Positions 34,867 to 42,511 of a stretch of DNA of 52,184 nucleotides are shown here, piece by piece. The notes below the pieces were generated by a model, which ran no database searches, was not told the origin of the DNA, and saw nothing but the letters and a program-made list of their open reading frames with translations. Both the position numbers and the translations under genes were made by a program. Position 1 is the stretch's first letter. The number at the start of each line of letters is the position of its first letter. Source of the stretch: a virus; the IMG/VR virus record IMGVR_UViG_3300027749_000149, positions 1 to 52,184 of that record; one strand, given 5' to 3'.

Positions 34867-35078
34867 GGTGCCACCAGAATGGTTTTCGGGACCTCGCACT
34901 CATCCCCCTCGCACTCCCCGGACATCTTGGCCTCGTCGGCCGGGGTCGGTTCGCCCGGGGTCATCGAAGCGGCAGCCACTGCCACGGCGGCAGCAGCGCG
35001 GGGGCGAGCGGCTTCGATTGCGTCCGGCTCAGCAGCCATGGAGGCCAAGGCAGCCAGGAGGTAGTTCCAGATGGTCAT
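34863..35078 (-). CDS. Small Ala-rich protein with possible membrane start, 71 aa
   Basis: The product starts MTIWNYLLAALASMAAEPDA with a hydrophobic first 16 residues, then an Ala-rich helix and an acidic tail with two Cys (CEGDECEVP). I recall similar short phage proteins, some with a zinc-like CxxC tail. The ATG overlaps the stop of the lipoprotein gene (ATGA). It may be part of the membrane-associated cluster at 34863-37581. Confidence 0.6.
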   Translation of the reverse strand: MTIWNYLLAALASMAAEPDAIEAARPRAAAAVAVAAASMTPGEPTPADEAKMSGECEGDECEVPKTILVAP

Positions 35079-35362
35079 TTGTCATCCTCTTTGCTGGCCC
35101 TCAGGTCATCTTTCCACAGCTCGAAACCCTGCTCGCACAGGGGAGGCGGGCCGCCTTCCTCGCTGGGGATATCGCCGCGGCACTGCGGGCAATCTTTCCT
35201 GTGACGGTCAAACAGCGGAGTCAGGATTGGCCTGGGGCGATCGGGGCGATGGGCGGGCGATGGCTTGGGTGCTGGCTTGGGGGCGGGCGGCGGGCGGAGC
35301 TGGCACCCAATAAGTGCAAGCCCAGAGAAGGCGGCGGCGAGGATGCAGTTTCGCATGCTCAT
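35075..35362 (-). CDS. Proline-rich lipoprotein, 95 aa, possible spanin-like
   Basis: From the ATG at 35362 it reads MSMRNCILAAAFSGLALIGC, a short basic start, a hydrophobic stretch and a lipobox (LIGC) around Cys20. A Pro-rich segment (PPPAPKPAPKPSP) follows. Lipid-anchored, Pro-rich small proteins are typical of outer-membrane spanins, but the extra CPQC and CEQG motifs are unusual. Its ATG overlaps the stop of the 36-aa membrane protein by four bases. An alternative start, MRNC, lies two codons later. Confidence 0.6.
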   Translation of the reverse strand: MSMRNCILAAAFSGLALIGCQLRPPPAPKPAPKPSPAHRPDRPRPILTPLFDRHRKDCPQCRGDIPSEEGGPPPLCEQGFELWKDDLRASKEDDK

Positions 35363-35469
35363 CGATCGGCTATCCGAAAGACGGACACCGCGATAGCAGT
35401 GCCGACCACAGAGCCAAGGAGGGCACCAACGAAAGCCAGCCCGCCGACAAGCAAGAACATCTCGAACAT
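35359..35469 (-). CDS. 36-aa single-span membrane protein
   Basis: This gene is short: MFEMFLLVGGLAFVGALL, then GSVVGTAIAVSVFRIADR. Most of it is hydrophobic, so it should span the inner membrane once or twice as a glycine-rich helix. The ATG overlaps the upstream stop as TGATG, and its own stop overlaps the lipoprotein start (ATGA), so it is firmly in the operon. A holin or spanin partner role is a reasonable guess. Confidence 0.65.
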   Translation of the reverse strand: MFEMFLLVGGLAFVGALLGSVVGTAIAVSVFRIADR

Positions 35470-35750
35470 CACCAACCTCCCTCGTGATTGAGAATGCGGT
35501 TGCCCTGCTCGTCATACTTCACGATCGAGCCGATGGCATCCTGGGACGGATCGTGCTCTTCACTGAGCGGCGCCTTCTCGGCTGCCAGCGCAAACCACAG
35601 CCCGAACTTGGCAATCCTCGACAAAAACTTGAGGACCGGCCGGGGCTTGTCGTGAGGAATGAACGGCGAATGATCCGAGTGCGTGGCCCACCAGCCGAAC
35701 GTGGCAGCGAGGATGGCGGCAGCGACAAAGATGCGAGTGGTCTTGTCCAT
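35469..35750 (-). CDS. Membrane-anchored small protein, 93 aa
   Basis: The ATG at 35750 follows GAGGAAGAC. It starts MDKTTRIFVAAAILAATFGW with a hydrophobic anchor of about 17 residues. A Pro-rich part (PHDKPRPVLKFL) and a second amphipathic stretch (FGLWFALAAEKAPLSE) follow. I remember similar phage proteins with the start xRxxRxxVAAAxLAAxxGWW and a PRPVLKFL element. It probably acts at the host inner membrane, perhaps with the neighbouring protease or lysis proteins. Confidence 0.65.
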   Translation of the reverse strand: MDKTTRIFVAAAILAATFGWWATHSDHSPFIPHDKPRPVLKFLSRIAKFGLWFALAAEKAPLSEEHDPSQDAIGSIVKYDEQGNRILNHEGGW

Positions 35751-35757
35751 GTCTTCC

Positions 35758-36873
35758 TCAGAACGCAAGCGACAGTGACGCGGGATCGGCCTGCATCATC
35801 CAGTCGAAGTGATTCAGGTCTCGGTACTTAAACCCATCGACTCCGCCTATGGCGAAGCTGTCGCCCTGGCTGATGATGGCGATGGCATCTTCTTTGCTGA
35901 TCCAGAAAGAACCGTCTGGTTGGTCAGATGGCCACTTAGGACCTGTTACCCAGGTGCTCCCCCAAGAGTTCATAATGAGTATGCCGTCCCTCTTGCCGTC
36001 GTTCTTGGCATACCTCACAGAAATAGCGACCATACAATGAGACCAGTTTCCTCCCCTAGGAAGGAATCCGTCTTGATCTCTTACCTTGGTCTTGGCAAAT
36101 CCAATGTTGGAGCACACGGGCACTGGGTACCCGGACTCCAGCGCGGCACACAGGCCCTCCCACGTCTCGATCAAGGCCACCTTCTGTGCCTTGTGGAGGT
36201 TGGCCTCTTTGGCAAGCTCCGCCGGAACCCCGTTGCGGCCCCAGTCCCTGGAGAGCGGGATAGAGTAGGTGGTGAGGTCAACTTTGCCGTACTTCTGGCG
36301 ATAGAGGATGCCCCCTTGCCCGTTCTTCAGGCCTGACACCCACCTTGCAGCCGCTGCGCCGTAGCTCCCGTCGCCTCCCGAGTTCACGGATATTGGAGGA
36401 AGCCTGGCGGCTGTTCTTGATCCACCGTAAATTGGCTCAGTTGCCACCATAGGAGGCGGTCGTGCCAATCGTCCTTGTGTCCAGTCTACGCACTGACCCA
36501 CATAAGACCCCATGGCCCAGCCCATACTGACGCACGTTCCCGCGTCACCCTGGTTCAGCGGGCCAAAGGGTTTCGAGTAGACCGCCTGGTGAGCCTTGAT
36601 CGCGGCTCGGTACGGGAAGGTATCCACTCCCCGGGCCTTCTGGATCACCTCCTCTCCAGCTTCCCGAAAGGTCGGCTTGTCCAGCTCACCCAAGAACTGA
36701 CGCACGCCGTCGGGATCGGGCGTGTAGCCGTAGTTTGAAGTGCTGGTGCGCAGACGGATGCTCACGTCCTCCATAGCCCTGGTCAGGCTCCAGCCGAGGA
36801 GTGAGATGGCGATGCCAGCAAAAATCCACTTCCAGTGAAGGGGATTGCTCTGGGGGTCGTTACTTGGCGGCAC
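35758..36873 (-). CDS. Papain-like cysteine protease, membrane-anchored, 371 aa
   Basis: The GTG at 36873 is preferred: AAGGAG lies seven bases upstream, and the longer ATG frames at 36918 and 36894 lack such a site. A single transmembrane segment lies at about residues 14-30 (WKWIFAGIAISLLGWSL). The catalytic set of the papain family is present: Gln108 and Cys114 in NQGDAGTCVSMGWA, His in GGNWSHCMVAI, Asn in LIMNSWGSTW. A protease in a phage late region could mature virion proteins or act on the cell envelope; its substrate is unknown. It overlaps the upstream gene by 14 bases. Confidence 0.8.
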   Translation of the reverse strand: MPPSNDPQSNPLHWKWIFAGIAISLLGWSLTRAMEDVSIRLRTSTSNYGYTPDPDGVRQFLGELDKPTFREAGEEVIQKARGVDTFPYRAAIKAHQAVYSKPFGPLNQGDAGTCVSMGWAMGSYVGQCVDWTQGRLARPPPMVATEPIYGGSRTAARLPPISVNSGGDGSYGAAAARWVSGLKNGQGGILYRQKYGKVDLTTYSIPLSRDWGRNGVPAELAKEANLHKAQKVALIETWEGLCAALESGYPVPVCSNIGFAKTKVRDQDGFLPRGGNWSHCMVAISVRYAKNDGKRDGILIMNSWGSTWVTGPKWPSDQPDGSFWISKEDAIAIISQGDSFAIGGVDGFKYRDLNHFDWMMQADPASLSLAF

Positions 36874-37312
36874 GAGCGCTCTCCTTGGCGACATCGCGGA
36901 GGGCGGAGACCCAGGCATCTCGATTCACGAGGGGCCCCGGATCGACCCCCAGCTTGGCAGTCAGGTAGTCCCCGACGATTTTCTTGACGTGCGGCTGACG
37001 AGTCCCGATCGACTCGCCGTTCATCATGGCAATGCGAACGCGGCTTCGGAGCTCCTCGACCTGAAGCCCGGTGGTGTACCAGGGGCTTGGCCGCTTGCCG
37101 TCGTCCGACAGCTCGTGGGCAATCTCGTCTACCATCACGGAGAAGTCGGCTGCATCCTTGGCCGCAGTCGGACCGATGAACTGTCCCCTGAGGGTCAGGC
37201 CAGTGACTGCGTCCGGCACCACCTCCGGCTTCGGCGCCGAGTTCTTGCCGATGTTCCACGCCGCGAAGGCGAGGACTGCCGCCACAAGGTAGGGTTTGAG
37301 GTCCTGATTCAC
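36860..37312 (-). CDS. Membrane-anchored protein, 150 aa
   Basis: The GTG start at 37312 overlaps the stop of the previous gene (GTGA) and has GGAGG upstream. It begins MNQDLKPYLVAAVLAFAAWN with one hydrophobic segment at about residues 7-22. A soluble domain (VMVDEIAHELSDDGKRPSPW, SALRDVAKESARAAK) follows. The family is not recognised. Its topology, with an N-terminal anchor followed by a helical part, matches neighbouring genes, so it may belong to one envelope-directed complex. Confidence 0.65.
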   Translation of the reverse strand: MNQDLKPYLVAAVLAFAAWNIGKNSAPKPEVVPDAVTGLTLRGQFIGPTAAKDAADFSVMVDEIAHELSDDGKRPSPWYTTGLQVEELRSRVRIAMMNGESIGTRQPHVKKIVGDYLTAKLGVDPGPLVNRDAWVSALRDVAKESARAAK

Positions 37313-37581
37313 TTTTCCTCCAGTGCCGCCTGGATGAGGTCGAACGCTGCCTTGAGCTCCGGCGTCAGCTTCTCGTCGGCAGCGAGCCGCTTGCGGAGAG
37401 ATTGCAGCGTGCTGGTGGATGGCGCGGCTGGCAACGGCGGCCCGATGGGTTCCTGGCGCGACGGGACTGGTGCCGAGGCAGCCGTGGATGCGAACTGCTG
37501 CGGCTTGCCGGGTTCGTTGACTGCCGAGAGGATTTTCCACGCGACGTAGAGGCCCACGCACACAACAATGGTCTCGGTCAC
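37309..37581 (-). CDS. Small membrane-anchored protein, 90 aa
   Basis: The GTG start at 37581 overlaps the upstream stop (GTGA) with GAGGGCC just before. It reads MTETIVVCVGLYVAWKILSA, a single hydrophobic anchor of about 16 residues, then a Pro/Ala/Ser linker and a C-terminal helix (LQSLRKRLAADEKLTPELKA). The long frame to 37704 is not supported. No family is recognised. It forms part of the chain of coupled membrane-protein genes. Confidence 0.65.
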   Translation of the reverse strand: MTETIVVCVGLYVAWKILSAVNEPGKPQQFASTAASAPVPSRQEPIGPPLPAAPSTSTLQSLRKRLAADEKLTPELKAAFDLIQAALEEK

Positions 37582-37931
37582 GTTGAGGCCCTCACGTCGG
37601 GAAGCGATCTGTCCAGAACGCCGGACAGGATGGCGATGATGAGCGATCGCGCGACAGGCTTGACGAATGGCCAGACCGTCCACCTGGCAAGAACCGGGAC
37701 GCACTGGTCGGCCACGGCATCAAAGAGCATGCCGATGGCGATTTCCACGTCCTTTTTCTTGACCTTGCCTGGGACATTGAGGTCGTCCAAGCCAAGCGCC
37801 ACCGTCTTCAGAAGTGCAAATGCCAGGCTTCCAAAGTCAGCGAAGGAGAGGCCATCCTTGGCCTTCTCCCTCGCCTCATCGATGAACGTCTGGACCCGTT
37901 GCTCAAGCGTGAGAACCGGGCTGTCGCCCAT
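37578..37931 (-). CDS. Helical protein, 117 aa
   Basis: The product begins MGDSPVLTLEQRVQTFIDEA and is mostly helical, with hydrophobic segments (FADFGSLAFALLKTVALG and VARSLIIAILSGVLDRSL). A DEAREKAKDGLSFADFGSLA core resembles a phage pattern I recall without a known role. It is the first gene downstream of the tRNA and begins the run of GTGA-coupled small membrane proteins. It could be peripheral to the membrane. Confidence 0.7.
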   Translation of the reverse strand: MGDSPVLTLEQRVQTFIDEAREKAKDGLSFADFGSLAFALLKTVALGLDDLNVPGKVKKKDVEIAIGMLFDAVADQCVPVLARWTVWPFVKPVARSLIIAILSGVLDRSLPDVRAST

Positions 37932-37956
37932 CGGCTGTCTCCTCGTGTCGCTTCAG

Positions 37957-38029
37957 TGGGGGCGGCCGGACTCGAACCGGCGGCCTCCTGGTTATGAGCC
38001 AGGTGAGCTACCAACTGCTCCACGCCCCG
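37957..38029 (-). tRNA. tRNA-Met (CAT anticodon), initiator-like
   Basis: A complete 73-base cloverleaf lies in the 104-base gap between genes. The acceptor arm is CGGGGCG with CGCCCCC. The D-arm is GGAGCAGTTGGTAGCTC, matching bacterial initiator tRNA closely. The anticodon stem is CCTGG/CCAGG around CTCATAA, and the T-arm is GCCGG-TTCGAGT-CCGGC. The first acceptor pair is C-C, unpaired as in initiator tRNAs, which have C1-A72. The three-GC anticodon stem of true initiators is only partial (GG/CC). No CCA is encoded. Confidence 0.9.
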
Positions 38030-38035
38030 CCAGAA

Positions 38036-38596
38036 TCAGGTTGCCGTCGGGATGTGTGCGCTGTTGGCCGTTCCGCCGACGATGATCCTCACCAGGCTGT
38101 TCGCTGCGGTGGCGATGGTCTCGCCCAAGCCGATGCCAGCGATGGCGGCCCCGGACGTGCCGACTGCCATCTTCGTCCCGACGCTGGGAGTGGCCGCGGT
38201 GGACACCGAAGTCGGGCCCTGGATGACACCCCAGAAAACATCCTTGATCGCAACGCTCCCGGACGTGCCGTCGGGAAGCGTAGACGGAAGGTACTCGTCC
38301 ACCACAGCCACCTGGAAGTCGGTGGTCACGGCGAGCGAGAGGGCGTCAGTGGTGCGGAACTTCACCAACTGGCCCTTGGTGAGCGCGGCGCCCGTGTTGT
38401 TCCGCAGTGCGATGCAGCGGACGTACCGCGTCGGGAAGTTGACGATCCCGACCGGATAGGTGGCAGGGTTCTGGTCCAGGAAGACCTTCTCGAACCCGGC
38501 CGTTCCCACTCCGAAGGTCGCGTCGGAGAGGTTGACGATTCCGCCGCCAAGGGTCTGGCCTCGCCCGAACTGTGGGTCTGCTGTGGTCGTGGGCAT
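38036..38596 (-). CDS. Capsid decoration protein, 186 aa
   Basis: The product begins MPTTTADPQFGRGQTLGGGI and is beta-rich, with VRCIALRNNTGAALTKGQLV, the type of sequence seen in phage head decoration proteins. The repeated VGTKMAVGTSGAAIAGIG end is also typical of a small jellyroll. It lies directly downstream of the major capsid gene, the usual order. GAGGTAG precedes the ATG at a slightly long spacing. Confidence 0.7.
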   Translation of the reverse strand: MPTTTADPQFGRGQTLGGGIVNLSDATFGVGTAGFEKVFLDQNPATYPVGIVNFPTRYVRCIALRNNTGAALTKGQLVKFRTTDALSLAVTTDFQVAVVDEYLPSTLPDGTSGSVAIKDVFWGVIQGPTSVSTAATPSVGTKMAVGTSGAAIAGIGLGETIATAANSLVRIIVGGTANSAHIPTAT

Positions 38597-38655
38597 TGCT
38601 GTTGTCTACCTCGAAGGAATGGATGTGTGGTGAAAACTCTCGGTGGAACCTTGGC

Positions 38656-39783
38656 TCAGGCAATGGCCTTGAGACAGAAGAAGTTCCTGGGGGATCGAAA
38701 CCGGAGGTTGGCCAGGGTGCTCACGACGTACTTGTAGCTCTGGTTGCCCACGTCGTAGACCGGCCCCTCGACCACGAAGAGCGTGTCTTCCATGCACCGG
38801 AGTTCGAGGTTGTCGATCGAGAGCCCGTATCCGCACCCGACCGGCACGCCGTATTCGGTGGAAACATCCACGCCGTCCTGCTGGAAGACATCCTTGAAGC
38901 CATAGCTTCGAAGTCCCTCGTTGTTGTTGGCGAGGATTCTTTCCTTGGAGTCGAGCTTGGTCTTGTAGTCGATGAACATCCGGCGATCCACCAACACCAC
39001 GTCGATCTGGCTTTCCTTGGTGTCGTTGCGCTGAGCCTGGTTGATGCCCTCGCGGACCGCGAGCGAGCAGTTGTCGAACCAGGTGTAGGAGCTGCCACCG
39101 TTCTTGAAGGCGCTGGACGTGTAGTTGATGATGATCGGGGAGTAGAAGTCATACTCCGGGTCGGCCGTACCGTTCGGCCAAGGCACGCCGGGCTGCTGCG
39201 AGCCAGCGATGGCCCCGAGTCCCGTGTTGACGGTGGCGTAGGTGTCGACCGGCCAGCCGTACATGTCAGCCTGATTCGCCGTGGACCGCTTGCTGCCGTC
39301 GGTGATGTTCACCGTGCCGCTATACCCGAGAAACGACTCCATTCCGTGGAACCGCGTCTCGTTACCAACGGCATCGCCGTCGGTGTATATCTCCTTCGAG
39401 AGATACTGCTTGAGGCTCGTGGTGAGCCGGTTCTGCATCTTCGAGGCGACCTGCACGAGGGCCGAAGCACCCGTGTTTTCCTTGAGCTCCTTGCGGTAAA
39501 TCATGTCCGTGGTTTGGTATCCACGGTACGGGAGCTGCGCGTCCACCCAGAGGTTCTGGCGAGCGAAGATGCGGGGCGTTTCGCCGTTGTTGCCGGTCAC
39601 AGGCTGGTTGCGGTACTGCACCTGCCAGTCGATCCCGCGCCCGCCCTGATTCATCAGGACGTTGCCGGACCCTTCCAGCAGCGCGAAGATTTTGAACGAC
39701 CGAAGCATCGCCAGCTCCTCCTGACGGAGGTAGTTGACGGTCGTCGTTCCAATTGTCCGTGCCCAGTCTGTGCTCGAAGGCAT
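38656..39783 (-). CDS. Major capsid protein, 375 aa
   Basis: It is a globular protein of typical length for an HK97-fold coat. The start MPSSTDWARTIGTTTVNYLR is followed by NQPVTGNNGETPRIFARQN, RGYQTTDMIYRKELKENTG, VVLVDRRMFIDYKTKLDSK and GYGLSIDNLELRCMEDTL. The IFARQNLWVDAQLPYRGYQ part resembles coat proteins of related phages. It builds the icosahedral head. Its gene follows the scaffold candidate directly, with AAAGG before the ATG. No obvious N-terminal delta domain is present, which suits a separate scaffold. Confidence 0.85.
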   Translation of the reverse strand: MPSSTDWARTIGTTTVNYLRQEELAMLRSFKIFALLEGSGNVLMNQGGRGIDWQVQYRNQPVTGNNGETPRIFARQNLWVDAQLPYRGYQTTDMIYRKELKENTGASALVQVASKMQNRLTTSLKQYLSKEIYTDGDAVGNETRFHGMESFLGYSGTVNITDGSKRSTANQADMYGWPVDTYATVNTGLGAIAGSQQPGVPWPNGTADPEYDFYSPIIINYTSSAFKNGGSSYTWFDNCSLAVREGINQAQRNDTKESQIDVVLVDRRMFIDYKTKLDSKERILANNNEGLRSYGFKDVFQQDGVDVSTEYGVPVGCGYGLSIDNLELRCMEDTLFVVEGPVYDVGNQSYKYVVSTLANLRFRSPRNFFCLKAIA

Positions 39784-39794
39784 GCTTCAACCTT

Positions 39795-40970
39795 TCAAAG
39801 GAGTCCGCGCTTCGCTGCCGTGTCGAGGAGCATTTGCTCGTAGCTCGCTGGCCTTGAAGCGCGTGGGTCGTTGTTGGTGGTTCCCGCCGATCGATTCGGA
39901 GACCTGGATGCTTCTCGGCGGAGGAAGTCCATGTTGGCTTGTGCTCGGGCTGCTCTTGCTGCGTCCTGGCTCGACGTGTCTTGCTGGGGCGGAGCAGGGG
40001 GAGCAGGGGGGGCGAACTGTTGGGCTTGCTGTGGCTGCCGAAAGAACTCGGGTTGCTGGTCAACTTCCATTCTTGCCGCGTAGTCGCGGAGCAGAAGGTC
40101 GTGTTCCACCTTGTCTCTTGCGTACTGCCATCTCTTCTCTGGGCTTGTGATCCCCATGGATCGCCCTTGCTCGACGTATTTATGTACGGCAATAGCTTCC
40201 GTTGTCACACTTCCGTCTTCGTTGAAGAGCCAGTCCTTGTTTTCGTCGCGGATTTGGTCCACGAACGACTCGTTGTCGCGCTGCGTCATCGTCTGCTGGA
40301 CGATCTCTTGGGCGATCTGCTTGGCTCGCCCTTCGACCATGGGACCCAGGGCTGCCTCCGGGTCTTCGAGGAACTTCCTGGCGAAGTCCTGCTTGAATGC
40401 CATCTGCTCTTCGAGCGACTGCCGGGCGTCGATCGGGGCGTCCGGGGAGATGACCTCGCGTCCCGTCTCGGGATCGCGGACGAGGAACCGCTTGTGCGAG
40501 TCGCGGACCTGCGGGGGATTCCACCAGGGCTTCTTCTCCTCGGCGGGCTTGGCCCCGGGGTGCTGCGCGGCGGCGGGCGGCGCCATGCGTGCCTTCTGCC
40601 ACTCATCGAACTGCGGTTTGTCGGCCAGGTACTTCTGGATGTTCGGGTAGAGCTGCTGGAACTGCGTGAGCTGCTGCGATGCGGCACGCTCCCTGACCGT
40701 CGTCTGGTAGAGGGAGTGAGCGATCTGCTGCTCCGAGAGGTCCCTGAACTGAGGCAGTTGCCGGAAGTTGTTCATCACCTCCCAGTTCGACCGCGCAACT
40801 TGGGCGGCGGCTTGCGGCGACTGGCCCGGGGCGGCTTGCTGCGGAGCCCGCTGCTGAGGGGCAGAAGACTGGGGCGTTGCACCTGAATCAGATGACCCGG
40901 AGTCCTGCGATCCCGAGACATCGACATCCTGATCCACAACGTCTGCCGAACCGTCAGTGGGCATTGCCAT
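39795..40970 (-). CDS. Scaffolding protein, 391 aa
   Basis: The protein is strongly charged and Gln/Pro-rich, with a long disordered start (DQDVDVSGSQDSGSSDSG), a helical middle (LTQFQQLYPNIQKYLADKPQ, DFARKFLEDPEAAL, IAQEIVQQTMTQRDNESFVD) and a Pro/Gln-rich tail with a final helix. This is the typical layout of an internal scaffold. Its place directly upstream of the capsid gene supports the call. AAGGAG lies before the ATG. It is released or digested on head maturation in other phages; the method here is unknown. Confidence 0.75.
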   Translation of the reverse strand: MAMPTDGSADVVDQDVDVSGSQDSGSSDSGATPQSSAPQQRAPQQAAPGQSPQAAAQVARSNWEVMNNFRQLPQFRDLSEQQIAHSLYQTTVRERAASQQLTQFQQLYPNIQKYLADKPQFDEWQKARMAPPAAAQHPGAKPAEEKKPWWNPPQVRDSHKRFLVRDPETGREVISPDAPIDARQSLEEQMAFKQDFARKFLEDPEAALGPMVEGRAKQIAQEIVQQTMTQRDNESFVDQIRDENKDWLFNEDGSVTTEAIAVHKYVEQGRSMGITSPEKRWQYARDKVEHDLLLRDYAARMEVDQQPEFFRQPQQAQQFAPPAPPAPPQQDTSSQDAARAARAQANMDFLRREASRSPNRSAGTTNNDPRASRPASYEQMLLDTAAKRGLL

Positions 40971-41032
40971 GAAAAGTTCTCCTTGGGTTGACGAAGATCA
41001 CAACCTATGGAAGACGATCACGCAATGGTAAT

Positions 41033-42511
41033 TCACATGGGGCCAAAGCCAGACCACTCCCTAAGCAAGGGATGGAGGTCGCTTGTCGGGGTCTTTTTGG
41101 CTGGCGGCATGGTGTTCGCTTTGTAGTTGCGGCGCTGACGCAGTCTGTCGTTCGTTTCTTTCATGTTTGCGTCATACCCATTCATCTGTTCTTTGAACTG
41201 GTCGTCGGGTAGATAGCTTCCTTCAAGGTCAGGCCTGTTCTCTATTCCTGATTTCATCATCTGCCCAGCCGAAGGGATCGCTGGCGACAACGCTGCGCTC
41301 GCCCCGAACGTCAGAGGCAGCGACGTGACTCCTTCCTCGACAATTTCCTTGCCAACTCCCCCGCCAAGTGGAGCGGTCAGGAGGGTGAGCGGGTCGAAGG
41401 GGGCGTCCGAGAGGGCCGAGGCCGTGTTTGATCCCACCCAACTCGGGACCTGACCTGTCTTCGCGCGGTGGTAGTCGTCAAACCCCATGCCCTGCTGCGA
41501 GTCCGAGGCGTCTGCGAGCGCCCCGCCGACAGCCCTGTGCCGCTCGTCCGCGGTCGCAGCGGGCTCGGTGAGCACCGGGGAGATAGCCCGGGACCACTGG
41601 TTGTTGAGCTGGCCCGCCGAAGCTCCCATCTGATCGGCCAGTTCCGATGGCTTGAGCAGGCTCGCCCCGAGGTTGCGGGCGAAGTCATACCCCGTAGCGG
41701 CCAGATGCCCCAGGGCGTTGCTGTTCCTGGAGTTGGTGACCCACTCCGGCTCAGCCGCCGTCGGGTCCTTCATGGTCATGGAGTGCATGAAATGCGACAG
41801 CGGGGACGACGCCGCCCCCACCATCCCGGCGGCGAACTCCGGGTTGTAGAGGGCATCGAACTCCGCCTGCGGCGTCGAGTGGTGTTTGAAGTTCGCAGTC
41901 GCCCAGACCCCGTTGTCGCCGGGGCTGTAGGCGTGCGTGGCGTTCTCGCCGCGGTTGTAGTAGTGCAGGGCGTCTTCGATCGGCCGCCGCGCGGCACCCA
42001 TCCCTGGGTTGGGAGCGAAGTACTGCATCACCGACTTGAGCTCGGCGTCCTTCTCGGCGGCCGAGTCAAGGCTCCGGTCGCGGTTGGCCAACGCTTCGAG
42101 GTATTCGCGGTCGCGCATCCAGGCGTGATTCTGCTGATCGCCCGGGGAGAGCTTGAACTTCTCCGGCTCGCCCTGCTCGGCACGGTCTTCGGGAGTCCAG
42201 CCGGGGCCCGCTTCGCCCCGCCGCATCTGCTCACGCCACTGCGGAATCTTCTTCTTGGGGGTGTTGAAGAGCCAGTTCACGTCGTGCGGCTGCTCGGCAC
42301 GCGGATCACCGGCGCGAGCCAGCTTGATCCAGTCCTCTTGACGCAAGAACGGGCTGTTAGCTGGGAACGGACCCTGGGACTTCCCGTGATAGATGTGGTC
42401 TGCCACTTGATTGAGATGCTCAGGGCTCATGCCCAAGCCAGCTCGCTTCGCTAGGCGACCAACAACGTCACGCAGTTCCGGGAGCCCCTTCGGTTCAGAC
42501 GGCGGGGGCAT
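41033..42511 (-). CDS. Unrecognised late protein, 492 aa
   Basis: The ATG at 42511 has CAGGAG seven bases upstream and overlaps the previous gene by 17 bases. The product starts MPPPSEPKGLPELRDVVGRL, is rich in Pro, Asn and Ala, and has a mixed helical composition. A region (LTLLTAPLGGGVGKEIVEEG, LPLTFGASAALSPAIPSAG) is fairly hydrophobic and glycine-rich. The family is not recognised. It is produced before the scaffold, so it may be an internal head or portal-vertex protein. Confidence 0.65.
   Translation of the reverse strand: MPPPSEPKGLPELRDVVGRLAKRAGLGMSPEHLNQVADHIYHGKSQGPFPANSPFLRQEDWIKLARAGDPRAEQPHDVNWLFNTPKKKIPQWREQMRRGEAGPGWTPEDRAEQGEPEKFKLSPGDQQNHAWMRDREYLEALANRDRSLDSAAEKDAELKSVMQYFAPNPGMGAARRPIEDALHYYNRGENATHAYSPGDNGVWATANFKHHSTPQAEFDALYNPEFAAGMVGAASSPLSHFMHSMTMKDPTAAEPEWVTNSRNSNALGHLAATGYDFARNLGASLLKPSELADQMGASAGQLNNQWSRAISPVLTEPAATADERHRAVGGALADASDSQQGMGFDDYHRAKTGQVPSWVGSNTASALSDAPFDPLTLLTAPLGGGVGKEIVEEGVTSLPLTFGASAALSPAIPSAGQMMKSGIENRPDLEGSYLPDDQFKEQMNGYDANMKETNDRLRQRRNYKANTMPPAKKTPTSDLHPLLREWSGFGPM

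Noticed and set aside
40160-40190. Fourth promoter copy (ACATAAATACG on the minus strand) inside the scaffold gene
   Set aside because: Only 11 bases match and the GTGGCG part is missing; it is explained by codons for His-Lys-Tyr-Val in the scaffold. It could be a weak promoter for the capsid gene, but support is poor.
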